In this document: positions 1-6,948 of the stretch, piece after piece
Numbering within the stretch: the first letter of the stretch is position 1
Layout of the letters: every line of letters begins with the position of its first letter
Assembly (NCBI GenBank): GCA_900315255.1
Contig: OMYH01000009.1
Location: forward strand, 1 to 43,816
From: an uncultured Eubacteriales bacterium
Lineage (GTDB): Bacteria > Bacillota > Clostridia > Oscillospirales > Acutalibacteraceae
Reading direction: 5' to 3'
DNA: 43,816 bases
The notes under the pieces: generated by a model
What the model was told of the DNA's origin: nothing
Databases searched by the model: none
What the model saw: the letters and a program-made list of their open reading frames with translations, nothing else
Made by a program: the position numbers and the translations under genes

Positions 1-108
1 GTGCCGTACCGTGCGAACGTTCGGTTTATCGTGGCGTGGAAGGGCGAACAGGACGAAACAGAAACGGCGGTGCTGCTTGCGGATATGGAGTTGAAAAAGT
101 CTGATTAA
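1..108 (+). CDS. C-terminal end of an unidentified protein (partial)
   Basis: An open frame runs in from the left edge and ends at a TAA at 106-108, giving 35 residues that finish in an acidic, lysine-containing tail (ELKKSD). The codon use is GC-rich like the next two genes. The gene's start and most of its length lie outside the window. I do not recognise the family from this tail. It is followed 26 bases later by the esterase-like gene on the same strand. Confidence 0.55.
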   Translation: MPYRANVRFIVAWKGEQDETETAVLLADMELKKSD

Positions 109-134
109 GAAACGCAAATCATAGGAGCCATACC

Positions 135-824
135 ATGCAAAATCACATCCTCACAATTCACCAAAGACAATGCCACATCTACACCACCGAACACCCGAAA
201 TATCTCCTGATCCAACCAGTAGACAAACACGATCTCGAAGTCCTCGACAACGAAGCCGCATCGATCGAGCGCCGCACGACCTCGCCGTTTATCCTTGCGG
301 CGTTTCGTATTAACGACTGGAACAGCGAGTTATCCCCGTGGGAAGCGCCGCCTGTATTCGGCAAGCAGGGCTTTGGCAGCGGTGCGGCGGATACGCTCGA
401 TTTTGTTGAAACGAAGCTGATACCCGAGATCATTTCGCAATTCGAGCTTCCCGAGAATATCCCTGTCGTGATCGGCGGTTATTCGCTTGCGGGACTGTTT
501 GCGCTTTGGAGCGTGTACAATTCGGAGAGGTTTTCGGCAGCGGCAGCGGCGTCGCCGTCGGTGTGGTTTCCGAAGTGGGACGAGTATATGAGGTCGCACT
601 CCCCGAAAGCAGACTGTGTATATCTCAGTCTTGGCAACAAGGAGGAGAAAACGAAAAATAAGGTGATGGCAGCTGTCGGAGAACGTATTCGCAAGCAGTA
701 CGATCTGCTCAAAGACAGGACTTGCACTCTGGAGTGGAACGAGGGCAGCCATTTTAAAGAGCCCGATATCCGCACGGCTAAGGCGTTTGCGTGGTGTATG
801 GAGCAACTTGAAAAAACGAAGTAA
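135..824 (+). CDS. alpha/beta-hydrolase, putative esterase
   Basis: The 229-residue product looks like a cytoplasmic alpha/beta-hydrolase of the putative-esterase type. A nucleophile elbow G-Y-S-L-A-G lies at residues 115-120, making Ser117 the likely nucleophile, and a late histidine in G-S-H-F (His206) fits the catalytic histidine. There is no signal peptide or membrane segment. The ATG follows a TAGGAG ribosome-binding site with good spacing. It stops 13 bases before the macro-domain gene, so the two may be co-transcribed. The substrate cannot be told from sequence. The fold call rests on the elbow and overall layout. Confidence 0.75.
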   Translation: MQNHILTIHQRQCHIYTTEHPKYLLIQPVDKHDLEVLDNEAASIERRTTSPFILAAFRINDWNSELSPWEAPPVFGKQGFGSGAADTLDFVETKLIPEIISQFELPENIPVVIGGYSLAGLFALWSVYNSERFSAAAAASPSVWFPKWDEYMRSHSPKADCVYLSLGNKEEKTKNKVMAAVGERIRKQYDLLKDRTCTLEWNEGSHFKEPDIRTAKAFAWCMEQLEKTK

Positions 825-837
825 CAGAGGTGCGTTT

Positions 838-1266
838 ATGCGTAAAATAGAGATAAAAGGCGGTGTGTGCGGCGCTATATTCAGGGCGGCAGGCTATGAT
901 GATTTGGATAACGCCTGCAAGAAGATCGGCCACTGCGACACGGGAAGCGCAGTCATTACACCGGGGTTTGCTTCAAACGCGAAGTACATAATCCATGCCG
1001 TCGGACCTCAGTGGAGCGGCGGAAATCATAACGAGCCGGAGCTGCTGTATAATGCTTATCGGAGATCGCTGGAGCTTGCGGTGGAGAATAACTGCCGCTC
1101 GATCGGCTTTCCGCTTATATCGGCAGGGATATACGGCTACCCGATGGAGAAGGCGTGGGAACGGGCGATATGCGCCTGCTGTGACTTTTTGAAACAGCAT
1201 ACCGAGGCGGATATTGCCTGTGAGATATTTACACCGCTGCCAATAACGGTTATAATGATATCATAA
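838..1266 (+). CDS. macro-domain protein lacking its N-terminal ADP-ribose loop
   Basis: The product (142 residues) matches the middle of a macro domain. G-G-V-C-G-A-I-F-R-A-A-G near the start corresponds to the diphosphate-binding loop, then the CDTGSAVITPGF, AKYIIHAVGP and SIGFPLISAGIYGYP blocks follow in normal order. Macro domains bind or hydrolyse ADP-ribose derivatives. Here the usual opening, a strand plus GDIT and DAIVNAAN, is missing: only seven residues (MRKIEIK) precede the glycine loop. The C-terminus also departs from the family after about residue 125. I chose the ATG at 838 because an AGAGGTG sequence precedes it and upstream codons overlap the esterase. It may be a decayed copy rather than a working enzyme. 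A second, complete macro domain lies at 3147. Confidence 0.7.
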   Translation: MRKIEIKGGVCGAIFRAAGYDDLDNACKKIGHCDTGSAVITPGFASNAKYIIHAVGPQWSGGNHNEPELLYNAYRRSLELAVENNCRSIGFPLISAGIYGYPMEKAWERAICACCDFLKQHTEADIACEIFTPLPITVIMIS

Positions 1267-1298
1267 CAAAAGGCTTTATGCTGAAAAAGGAGCACACC

Positions 1299-1712
1299 AT
1301 GTATTTCAAACACACTCACCGCCCCGGCTTCCTGCTCGGGCTTATCGACTTCTGCACCGCAGGATTGTTCTTCCTGCTGTACATGCCGCTCGGCGGCTTG
1401 CAGGACGAGCTTGACTATATTCTCGGGCGAAAAACACAGCGGTATTATATCGCATATCTGCTCGGTATACCGACGCTGTTTATCTATACGCTCGTGTGGA
1501 TGGCTCGCATTTCGGAGGAGCTGAAAGCAAAGGCGATCGAAATGGGTATAGAAGGACCGCACACATCGTGGTGGCATATGTTCGGTTGGAATACGTTCGG
1601 GCTGCTGCTGTTCGTCCCTGCGGTCGCGACACACAGGTTTTTTGATACGCTTAATAAGGTTGAGAGTGAGATGAACAAGCGAGCAGTTTCCGGAGCGAAT
1701 GATCAGGTTTGA
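1299..1712 (+). CDS. small membrane protein, DUF4234-like
   Basis: A 137-residue protein with hydrophobic segments near residues 12-30, 54-70 and 95-112, linked by short polar loops. The pattern, two similar halves each ending in a charged helix (ARISEELKAKA and HRFFDTLNKVESE), resembles DUF4234 inner-membrane proteins, whose function is unknown. The start at 1299 is preferred over 1278 because AAAAGGAG precedes it at the usual distance. The C-terminus faces the cytoplasm if the positive residues follow the positive-inside rule. Family assignment is tentative. Confidence 0.55.
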   Translation: MYFKHTHRPGFLLGLIDFCTAGLFFLLYMPLGGLQDELDYILGRKTQRYYIAYLLGIPTLFIYTLVWMARISEELKAKAIEMGIEGPHTSWWHMFGWNTFGLLLFVPAVATHRFFDTLNKVESEMNKRAVSGANDQV

Positions 1713-1758
1713 AAAGAGAAAGTGATATTCATAGACACTCAAAAAAGAGGTAGATATT

Positions 1759-2187
1759 ATGATAGAAATAAGATACTCATCTACTGTGCCGGATTACAAT
1801 AATAATTTTGATTTTTTGTTTTGTTTGCGTGATTATATACCAGAGGAGTTCTTTCGGCAGCATGAAGAAGGAGCGGGCGCAGAGTTATATTTTTTCATTT
1901 CACTGTTTTATAAATTCGGAATATTTGATTGCCAAAAAGAACACTATCATGATATTGTCCTTGATTATTCTTATGATTGCTTTTTAAATGGAATCCATTT
2001 TTTAATGATCTATGATGAATCTTATGATATGGTTTCATTTCATGTTGAACCTGAGAATAAAATGTATGTAACGGATATTGCTGAAGAAATAAAAGGGTTA
2101 ATAGAAACAGAAGGAATGAATACACCGTTAATACGAAAGAAGCAGAACAGTCAGAAAACGAGAATAAAGAATGATAATACCGAATAA
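1759..2187 (+). CDS. hypothetical acidic protein
   Basis: A 142-residue acidic protein rich in aromatic residues in its first 100 positions, ending in a basic tail (RKKQNSQKTRIKN). There is no signal peptide or membrane span. The ATG follows AGAGGT. The coding sequence is clearly more AT-rich than the flanking hydrolase and epimerase genes, suggesting separate acquisition. Small acidic proteins like this in accessory islands are often immunity proteins, but no motif proves it. Not recognised. Confidence 0.5.
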   Translation: MIEIRYSSTVPDYNNNFDFLFCLRDYIPEEFFRQHEEGAGAELYFFISLFYKFGIFDCQKEHYHDIVLDYSYDCFLNGIHFLMIYDESYDMVSFHVEPENKMYVTDIAEEIKGLIETEGMNTPLIRKKQNSQKTRIKNDNTE

Positions 2188-2200
2188 TATCATAAAAAGT

Positions 2201-2326
2201 ATGTTTAAAAATGTGCTTTTCATAACCGGTACGGCTTATGCCGGGAAATCTACCGCTATGAAGCTGCTTTCCGAGCGCTTTGGCGGGATATGCTGCGGCG
2301 AGAATTATCACGATGTTGTTATATAG
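2201..2326 (+). pseudogene. N-terminal fragment of a P-loop kinase-like gene
   Basis: A 41-codon frame opens with a beta strand and Walker A loop (GTAYAGKST, residues 10-18), followed by the helix MKLLSERFGG and then CCGENYHD. This is how small nucleotide or shikimate-kinase-like P-loop proteins begin. The frame then stops at a TAG at 2324-2326. A functional kinase needs over 150 residues, so this is a truncated remnant. Its GC-rich codons match the nnrE gene that follows, not the AT-rich gene before it. Confidence 0.5.
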
Positions 2327-2361
2327 CCGAAGTAAGATGATCTGAAACAAAGGAGCAAATC

Positions 2362-3099
2362 ATGGAAAAATATATTGACTGTATATCAGTAGAAAATATG
2401 CGAGATAGCGACCGCATGACTATCGAAAAATATGTGCCAAGCCGCACGCTTATGTACCGCGCCGCGCTCGGCGTATATCGTGCAGTAAATTGGCACGGGG
2501 ATATTGCGATAGCCGTGGGAGGCGGCAACAACGGCGGCGACGGCTATGCGCTGGCGTGTATTCTGGCGAGCAATAATATACCCTGCCGTATCGTCAAGCT
2601 TAGTGAGAAGCTGACCGAAGACAGCGCATTTTTCGCCGAAAAAGCGGATGCTCTCGGCGTGCCAAAGGAAACATATACCACAGGCACATTTGAAAATGCC
2701 GACATCGTGGTTGACTGCCTGCTCGGAACGGGATTTCAGGGAAGCCTGCGTGAGCCTTGGCTCGGTGCCGTGAGGGAGGTAAACGCCTGTGATGCGTATG
2801 TCGTGAGCGTAGACATAAACAGCGGTATGAACGGCGATACGGGCGAGGCGGAAACGGCTGTGGTGTCCGATATAACCGTCACGATCGGCTATGTGAAATG
2901 CGGACTTGTCGCTGAAAATGCAGCGATGTATATCAAGAAACTTGTGACTGCGGATATCGGAATAGTACTTGCAAAGCAGGAGTATAAGATTTGTGCGGAG
3001 TATTATCAAAGTGAGGAAAGCGATGGCACGATTATATCCGCTCCGGCTTATTTGCAGATTGAGGGTATAGATGTAAGCGGGGAGAAATTGGGGTTTTAA
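2362..3099 (+). CDS. nnrE: NAD(P)H-hydrate epimerase (YjeF N-terminal domain)
   Basis: The product (245 residues) carries the YjeF_N fold that epimerises R- and S-NAD(P)HX, the damaged hydrated forms of NAD(P)H, so the dehydratase can repair them. Visible family marks are the glycine loop G-G-G-N-N-G-G-D-G-Y near residues 53-62, the V-D-C-L-L-G-T-G-F-Q-G block carrying the catalytic aspartate, and S-V-D-I-N-S-G-M-N-G-D-T-G. The dehydratase half found in many bacterial fusions is absent. The last 40 residues are not typical of the domain. The ATG follows AAAGGAG. It sits between two macro-domain genes, so three genes in a row touch NAD or ADP-ribose chemistry. Confidence 0.85.
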   Translation: MEKYIDCISVENMRDSDRMTIEKYVPSRTLMYRAALGVYRAVNWHGDIAIAVGGGNNGGDGYALACILASNNIPCRIVKLSEKLTEDSAFFAEKADALGVPKETYTTGTFENADIVVDCLLGTGFQGSLREPWLGAVREVNACDAYVVSVDINSGMNGDTGEAETAVVSDITVTIGYVKCGLVAENAAMYIKKLVTADIGIVLAKQEYKICAEYYQSEESDGTIISAPAYLQIEGIDVSGEKLGF

Positions 3100-3146
3100 C
3101 CAAAACATAATAGATTCGTTTACGTATTCAGAAAGGCGGTGGAAAA

Positions 3147-4112
3147 ATGCCATTTCACATTATCAGACATGACATTACAAAGGTCAGGGCGGATGCTATC
3201 GTAAATACGGCGAATCCCAAGCCTGTTATCGGCAGCGGTACTCACAGCGCAATCTACGAAGCCGCAGGGAAGGAAAAGCTGCTGGCAGAGAGGGAGAAAA
3301 TCGGCGAGATCGAACCCGGTTATTCGGCATATACTCCCGTATTTGATCTAACGGCGAAGTATATTATCCATTGCGTAGGCACCCTCTGGGAGGACGGTAC
3401 GCACGGCGAATGGGATATCCTGCGCTCGTGCTACAAAACCTCGCTTGCGCTGGCGGTGCAGCTCAAATGCAAAAGCATAGCCTTTCCCTTGATGGCTACG
3501 GGCGCATACGGTTACCCGAAGGCACAGGCACTTGATGTTGCACTTCAGGAGATAGGACGGTTTCGTCTTAAAACGGAGAGCAAAAACGAGGATATGAATA
3601 TTTATCTCGTTGTGTTCGACGATCAGTCTCTGGAGCTTTCAGGTAAGGAGTTCGGTGCTGTAGAGCAGTTTATCGACGACAGCTATGTGAGCAAGCATAG
3701 GGCACGTGAATACAGCCCCAACAGTTGGGCTATGCGGAGATTCCGCGGTGAGACGCAGTCTGTTTCAAGCATACATCATATCGGGACGAAAGATATTCTT
3801 GAATCGGCTTCCGAATCGATAAATGAATACCTGAGATCGCATAAGGGTCAGAGCTTTCGGGATATTCTGATGAAATACATTATAGCGAATAGAATGGAAA
3901 ACTCCGATGTCTACAAAAGGGCGAACATTGACCGCAAGCTGTTTTCAAAGATCATTTCAAAGAGCGATTATACGCCGAAAAAGGATACTATTATCGCACT
4001 CTCTCTGGCATTGGAGCTTGATATCACGCAGACAAATGAGCTGCTGAAAAGCGCAGTGGGGCTATTTTCTCAGAGCCGAGAGCTTTTACAATGTTGCCTC
4101 CGCCGAAGATGA
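3147..4112 (+). CDS. macro domain fused to HTH domain, C-terminus replaced
   Basis: Residues 1-150 are a complete macro domain: H-D-I-T-K-V-R-A-D-A-I-V-N-T-A-N, then the loop G-S-G-T-H-S-A-I-Y-E-A-A-G, then FPLMATGAYGYP. Such domains bind ADP-ribose or related ligands. After a linker, residues about 225-300 form an Xre-like helical region (YKRANIDRKLFSKI, then ALSLALELDITQTNELLKSA). This macro-HTH architecture is, from memory, common in gut Clostridia, where the HTH part normally continues with GYALS and about 40 more residues. Here that tail is missing and replaced by about 17 unrelated residues (GLFSQSRELLQCCLRRR) read out of frame from an ATPase remnant. The start ATG follows AAAGGCGG. Gene fusion or decay is likely; whether the shortened HTH still folds is unknown. 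Confidence 0.7.
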   Translation: MPFHIIRHDITKVRADAIVNTANPKPVIGSGTHSAIYEAAGKEKLLAEREKIGEIEPGYSAYTPVFDLTAKYIIHCVGTLWEDGTHGEWDILRSCYKTSLALAVQLKCKSIAFPLMATGAYGYPKAQALDVALQEIGRFRLKTESKNEDMNIYLVVFDDQSLELSGKEFGAVEQFIDDSYVSKHRAREYSPNSWAMRRFRGETQSVSSIHHIGTKDILESASESINEYLRSHKGQSFRDILMKYIIANRMENSDVYKRANIDRKLFSKIISKSDYTPKKDTIIALSLALELDITQTNELLKSAVGLFSQSRELLQCCLRRR

Positions 4113-4479
4113 GTATTCAAAAATACAGGGAATACCGCAGGAGTATCACAAAAAATCACACGGCGAGAGCTTTCTTTCCGTCATGCAACAGAATTTCGGC
4201 AAAAAAGGGCTGTATATCCTCGATGAACCCGAAGCAGCCTTGTCCCCTCAAAGACAACTGACGCTGTTGCTCGAAATGTCAAACTGCGTAAAGAATGGTT
4301 CTCAGTTTATAGTGGTCACGCATTCGCCTATACTTCTCGTACTTCCCGAAGCCGAGATAATCAGCTTTGATTACGGAGCGATAAAACCGATCTGCTACGA
4401 CGAAACGCGTAGCTATCAGATAACAAAAAGGTTTATTAATGACCGTGAACATATGCTGAAACTTTTATGGGAAGAATAA
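4048..4479 (+). pseudogene. C-terminal remnant of an AAA-type ATPase (COG3910-like)
   Basis: In the frame one base off the macro-HTH gene, codons from 4048 read WGYFLRAESF, then S-H-G-E-S-F-L-S, then G-L-Y-I-L-D-E-P-E-A-A-L-S-P (ABC-ATPase Walker B with its catalytic Glu), then V-V-T-H-S-P-I-L-L (switch His). The end (YQITKRFINDREHMLKLL) is the usual C-terminus of predicted ATPases of the COG3910 type. The Walker A half is absent and there is no start codon before 4183. The remnant overlaps the 3' end of the macro-HTH gene, marking a recombination junction near 4050. Confidence 0.7.
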
Positions 4480-4517
4480 TATGGATATTTCGAGTGGAGA
4501 TGATTCGTCAGATACGG

Positions 4518-4801
4518 AATGATTTTGAGTGTCAGACCGTATAACGGCGATTGGAGATGTAACTATGATTACAATGTAATCGAGAATGCTGTAAAAGAAT
4601 TTTTCCACTGCTCCGGCAGGATGCGCCATCGATTTTGGCTTAACAGACGACGGCACAACGCTATTGATAGAGGTGAATGATGGTTACGCTTTGGGGTGTT
4701 ACGGTTTATTTTACATTGATTATGCTAAATTGCTGTCAGTCAGATGGGCGGAACTGACATCGACGAAAGATGAGTGTGTATTTGATTTATTGACAGAGTA
4801 A
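4518..4801 (+). pseudogene. ATP-grasp (DUF4343-like) C-terminal remnant with a frameshift
   Basis: From the ATG at 4518 one frame reads YNGDWRCNYDYNVIENAVKEFF; near 4605-4615 the homology shifts by one base and continues as AIDFGLTDDG, LLIEVNDGYALGCYGL and YAKLLSVRWAEL to the TAA at 4799. The E-V-N-D-G-Y-A-L-G-x-Y-G pattern is the metal-binding end of ATP-grasp enzymes of the DUF4343 type. The N-terminal two thirds are missing and one indel separates the halves, so this is a relic. Function of the intact family is not established. Confidence 0.55.
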
Positions 4802-4884
4802 AGTTTTCAACATCATTGAAGCTCAATGAGGAAAACTCAAAAGAAATCTCGCAGCCGCTCTTCTGTGAACGACTGTGCTTTTTG

Positions 4885-5083
4885 CTATTGTATGTTTTTG
4901 TATAACCCGGATTGCCTGCGGCAATACTCCTCCACCGCTTCATGCGGTATTTTCAAAATGCGATTCACCTAAAAGGCCTTTATGTCTTTATTTCGCAGCA
5001 ATTCATATAATATGTTTCTGGACATATGCATGATCTCACAGGCTTCTTAAACGGACAATAGATCGGGATATTTGGTTAAACAT
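4885..5083 (-). pseudogene. excisionase-type HTH gene, broken
   Basis: A strong AAGGAGG site precedes an ATG at 5083 on the minus strand. Allowing one frameshift just after codon 4, the frame reads YPDLLSV, then EACEIMHMSRNILYELLRN, then KIPHEAVEEYCRR: the winged-helix HTH_17 fold of excisionases and small DNA-binding proteins of integrative elements. Two in-frame stops, a TAA replacing the residue before EACE and a TAG after KAF, interrupt it. The gene is a relic of a former integrated element. No integrase gene remains nearby. Confidence 0.6.
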
Positions 5084-5114
5084 AATTGACCTCCTTGCGA
5101 TTTTTACATGATTT

Positions 5115-5417
5115 TCAGTTGCGTGTACATTGGCTTGTGCCGTTCAATTTGCAATAGCTGCATTGACAACGCTTTCGGGTGCGATAGGGTTTTCGGGGCT
5201 TTGAATAATTCCGTATTGCATTGTTTGCGATAAGCTGCTGAATTATGGCTGTTTCGGTACGCTGATGATCGTATGCGATAGTGGTTATATCAATGCCAGC
5301 AAAATACTGCAATAGCAGATCGTTTTTCTCTGTATCAGTCCATGTGTTACCTTCGCGCTCCGTTTTCGCTTTTCCTGTTCGTATATCTGAAATAATATCT
5401 GTCGTGGGTATATTCAT
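5115..5417 (-). CDS. small HTH/Myb-like protein with a C-terminal Cys cluster
   Basis: A 100-residue basic protein. Residues about 25-65 (WTDTEKNDLLLQY, then TAIIQQLIANN) resemble a short Myb/SANT-like three-helix DNA-binding unit, and the C-terminus carries a cysteine cluster (CQCSYCKLNGTSQC) that could bind zinc. I chose the ATG at 5417 because GAAAGGA precedes it; the longer frame back to 5483 would run over its own promoter. It lies 31 bases upstream of the broken excisionase gene on the same strand, so it probably belongs to the same old mobile element. Function unknown. Confidence 0.5.
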   Translation of the reverse strand: MNIPTTDIISDIRTGKAKTEREGNTWTDTEKNDLLLQYFAGIDITTIAYDHQRTETAIIQQLIANNAIRNYSKPRKPYRTRKRCQCSYCKLNGTSQCTRN

Positions 5418-5467
5418 AATAGTTCGATCCTTTCGGAGATTTATTACTATTATGTTAGTTTGTTTTT

Positions 5468-5473
5468 TGTCAA
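5468..5473 (-). promoter_or_regulatory. putative -35 box for the small HTH gene
   Basis: On the minus strand a consensus TTGACA lies about 50 bases before the ATG at 5417, followed after 15 bases by TAATAG. The spacing is short, so the -10 assignment is weak. Confidence 0.35.
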
Positions 5474-5648
5474 GGAAGAGCATTTTTGTTCGTTCGTATG
5501 AATAGATAGATCATCGGAAATTGTGTAACGAAAAAAATATATAAAAAAACCGTTATTAAATTTTCCGAATGATATGAATGAGTTTGTATATAATTGGGTA
5601 ACATCAGAAAGCTATACAAGCATATAGTTGGCATCCGCTGTGAATCAA

Positions 5649-5671
5649 AACCACCCGCTCAGCGGGTGGTT
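5649..5671. repeat. left-end hairpin of the IS200-like element
   Basis: AACCACCCGC and GCGGGTGGTT pair perfectly over ten bases around a three-base loop TCA. There is no T-run after it, so it is not a plain terminator. A subterminal hairpin of this kind is what Y1 transposases recognise. Confidence 0.6.
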
Positions 5672-5862
5672 TGCTCTGTCCCTATAAGGGGCTATTACCG
5701 GCCAGCGCTTGCAAGCACTCTGAAACACCTACTTTCGCACCACTTCATCCAGTATTGCTAAAGCAATAAAGAATGTCTTTACACAACTTTATGTCTTGAC
5801 TTATCTTGTTTTCTTCCTGTTTTTTTGATATAATCAAATATGATTATTATTCTTCATCTTTT

Positions 5863-5919
5863 CTCCTTTGTTTAACGTGGTGTAGTCGCCAAACTACCAC
5901 ATTTGTAAATACAAAGGAG
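5863..5919 (+). promoter_or_regulatory. leader hairpin masking an orphan ribosome-binding site
   Basis: CTCCTTTGT (5863-5871) pairs with ACAAAGGAG (5911-5919), and an inner stem GTAGT/ACTAC closes the loop. The outer stem would hide the AAAGGAG. It lies about 30 bases downstream of a -10 box at 5829-5834. No ATG, GTG or long frame follows the RBS, consistent with a lost gene. Confidence 0.5.
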
Positions 5920-5966
5920 ATTTTTCTTTTCTGACAGTTGTCTACTTATATCTAAAGATATACCCT

Positions 5967-6022
5967 CCACCTGCATAGCAGGTGGTTTTCTGTGAACCAA
6001 CCGGCAAGACGGTTGATTCACA
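5967..6022. repeat. right-end hairpins of the IS200-like element
   Basis: Two hairpins lie side by side. CCACCTGC/GCAGGTGG encloses ATA at 5967-5985. TGTGAACCAACC (5991-6002) pairs with GGTTGATTCACA (6011-6022) with a single G-T pair. Confidence 0.5.
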
Positions 6023-6028
6023 CGCTAA

Positions 6029-6370
6029 AGCATACAAAGATACTGGCACAACTTTTATAAGTATTTGCCGTATATACGCTCTGCAAAAGGCTTGATATCA
6101 ACCGATTTTAGTATGTTTCGTGATATACCGGAAGAGACACAGATTCGCAATTGTTATCGCAATAGAGTCATGACATATGCGATGCAGAAAATCAATCCGA
6201 ATGTAATACCCACTGCCGGATTTGTTGGAGAGAATACATGGGGTTGGTGCTTTGATGGGTTACCCAAGCATTCTACATATGCTATCACAACTAATGGTGG
6301 CCTTTCAGATCCGGAGGCTTGCCGACTGTTTATTGGCGGAGTCGATGCACTTGTATTAAGGAGACACTGA
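6029..6370 (+). pseudogene. DUF4417 protein remnant, truncated at both ends
   Basis: The frame open from 6029 reads YWHNFYKYLPYIRSA, then STDFSMFRDIP, NCYRNRVMTYAMQK, VIPTAGF, WCFDGLPKHSTYAITTNG. These are successive blocks of DUF4417, a domain of unknown function common in mobile elements. Its N-terminal portion is missing: the reading frame meets a TAA at 6026-6028, right beside the hairpins of the IS200-like element. It ends abnormally at GVDALVLRRH, before the usual IIVYG block. No start with an RBS is visible; the first candidate is TTG at 6065. Confidence 0.6.
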
Positions 6371-6460
6371 TTAAATCGAGTGCCGAAGTTGCGCCGTCAG
6401 ATTTTTAGGCATATTGTGCGAAAAATCCGCAGGAATACTGACGTATTTCAAGGATTTTGA

Positions 6461-6937
6461 GTGCAATTTGACAAAAAGATGCAAGCAAATTTGGTGCTCA
6501 GTCCGAAGGACCGTGTTAAGGACAAGTGCTACTATGATACTGGCGGTCATAAGGTAAAAGACCAGAATGCTGTTGCGGTAGGCGAGTATTATATTAAGCA
6601 GGGAAAATATGTAGCTTTTCTTAAAGAAATTCCTGACGAAAACAGAGCAGATATGTCTGTTGAAGGTGTTCATGTTGAGGTCAAGGGAATGTCTTCTCCA
6701 AAGCCGGGGCAGGTAGCGAAAAATCTTAAAAAAGGTTTCATTCAGGTTGATGCCGATAACAAAAGATATCCTGCTGAAACGCACCGTCCGGGCACTGTTG
6801 TAATTCTTTCGGAATACAATTCTCTTGAAGAAGCAAAGAGCGTTGTAAAGGCCGGATATGACGAAGCTGTTAGGAAAGGTTATGTTACAGGAAATGTCAA
6901 GCTGTTTCATAACGGTGTAATGTATGATATCACATAG
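6461..6937 (+). CDS. orphan PD-(D/E)XK-like toxin domain (CdiA-C-like)
   Basis: The 158-residue product resembles the nuclease end of polymorphic or contact-dependent toxins. After a short lead come an alpha helix (NAVAVGEYYIKQ), then D64 and E73-V-K75 in the order RADMSVEGVHVEVK, a possible PD-(D/E)XK active site, then a lysine-rich helix (GQVAKNLKKGFIQVDADN) and two closing strands. There is no signal peptide, delivery domain or pre-toxin motif, so this is a detached warhead or a free-standing nuclease. The only start is a GTG at 6461, 6 bases after AAGGA. A zinc-ribbon protein starts 11 bases after its stop, as expected for an immunity gene. Nuclease activity is inferred, not shown. Confidence 0.5.
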   Translation: MQFDKKMQANLVLSPKDRVKDKCYYDTGGHKVKDQNAVAVGEYYIKQGKYVAFLKEIPDENRADMSVEGVHVEVKGMSSPKPGQVAKNLKKGFIQVDADNKRYPAETHRPGTVVILSEYNSLEEAKSVVKAGYDEAVRKGYVTGNVKLFHNGVMYDIT

Positions 6938-6948
6938 GAGGTTAGTAT

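Larger units (their letters stand above)
5639..6022. mobile_element. IS200/IS605-like deletion derivative without transposase
   Basis: A 384-bp stretch with no credible ORF is bounded by a perfect inverted repeat (TGTGAATCAA at 5639-5648, TTGATTCACA at 6013-6022). Inside lie a left hairpin (5649-5671), a promoter (TTGTTT 5806-5811, 17 bases, TATAAT 5829-5834), a leader hairpin pairing CTCCTTTGT with ACAAAGGAG (5863-5919) and a right hairpin (5967-5985). Subterminal hairpins and an RBS hidden in a leader stem are hallmarks of IS200 tnpA genes. Here the masked RBS is followed by no start codon, so tnpA appears deleted. It abuts the truncated DUF4417 gene. The family call is inference from architecture. 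Confidence 0.5.

Noticed and set aside
2386..3153. 255-residue minus-strand ORF
   Set aside because: Exactly opposes nnrE and shows no domain; a shadow frame.
3700..3720. CACGTG at about 3712 as a parS site
   Set aside because: The flanks do not match TGTT and AACA, and it lies in the macro-HTH gene far from the partition genes.
4740..4943. 67-residue minus-strand ORF
   Set aside because: It overlaps the ATP-grasp relic and the tail of the excisionase relic, with no RBS or motif.
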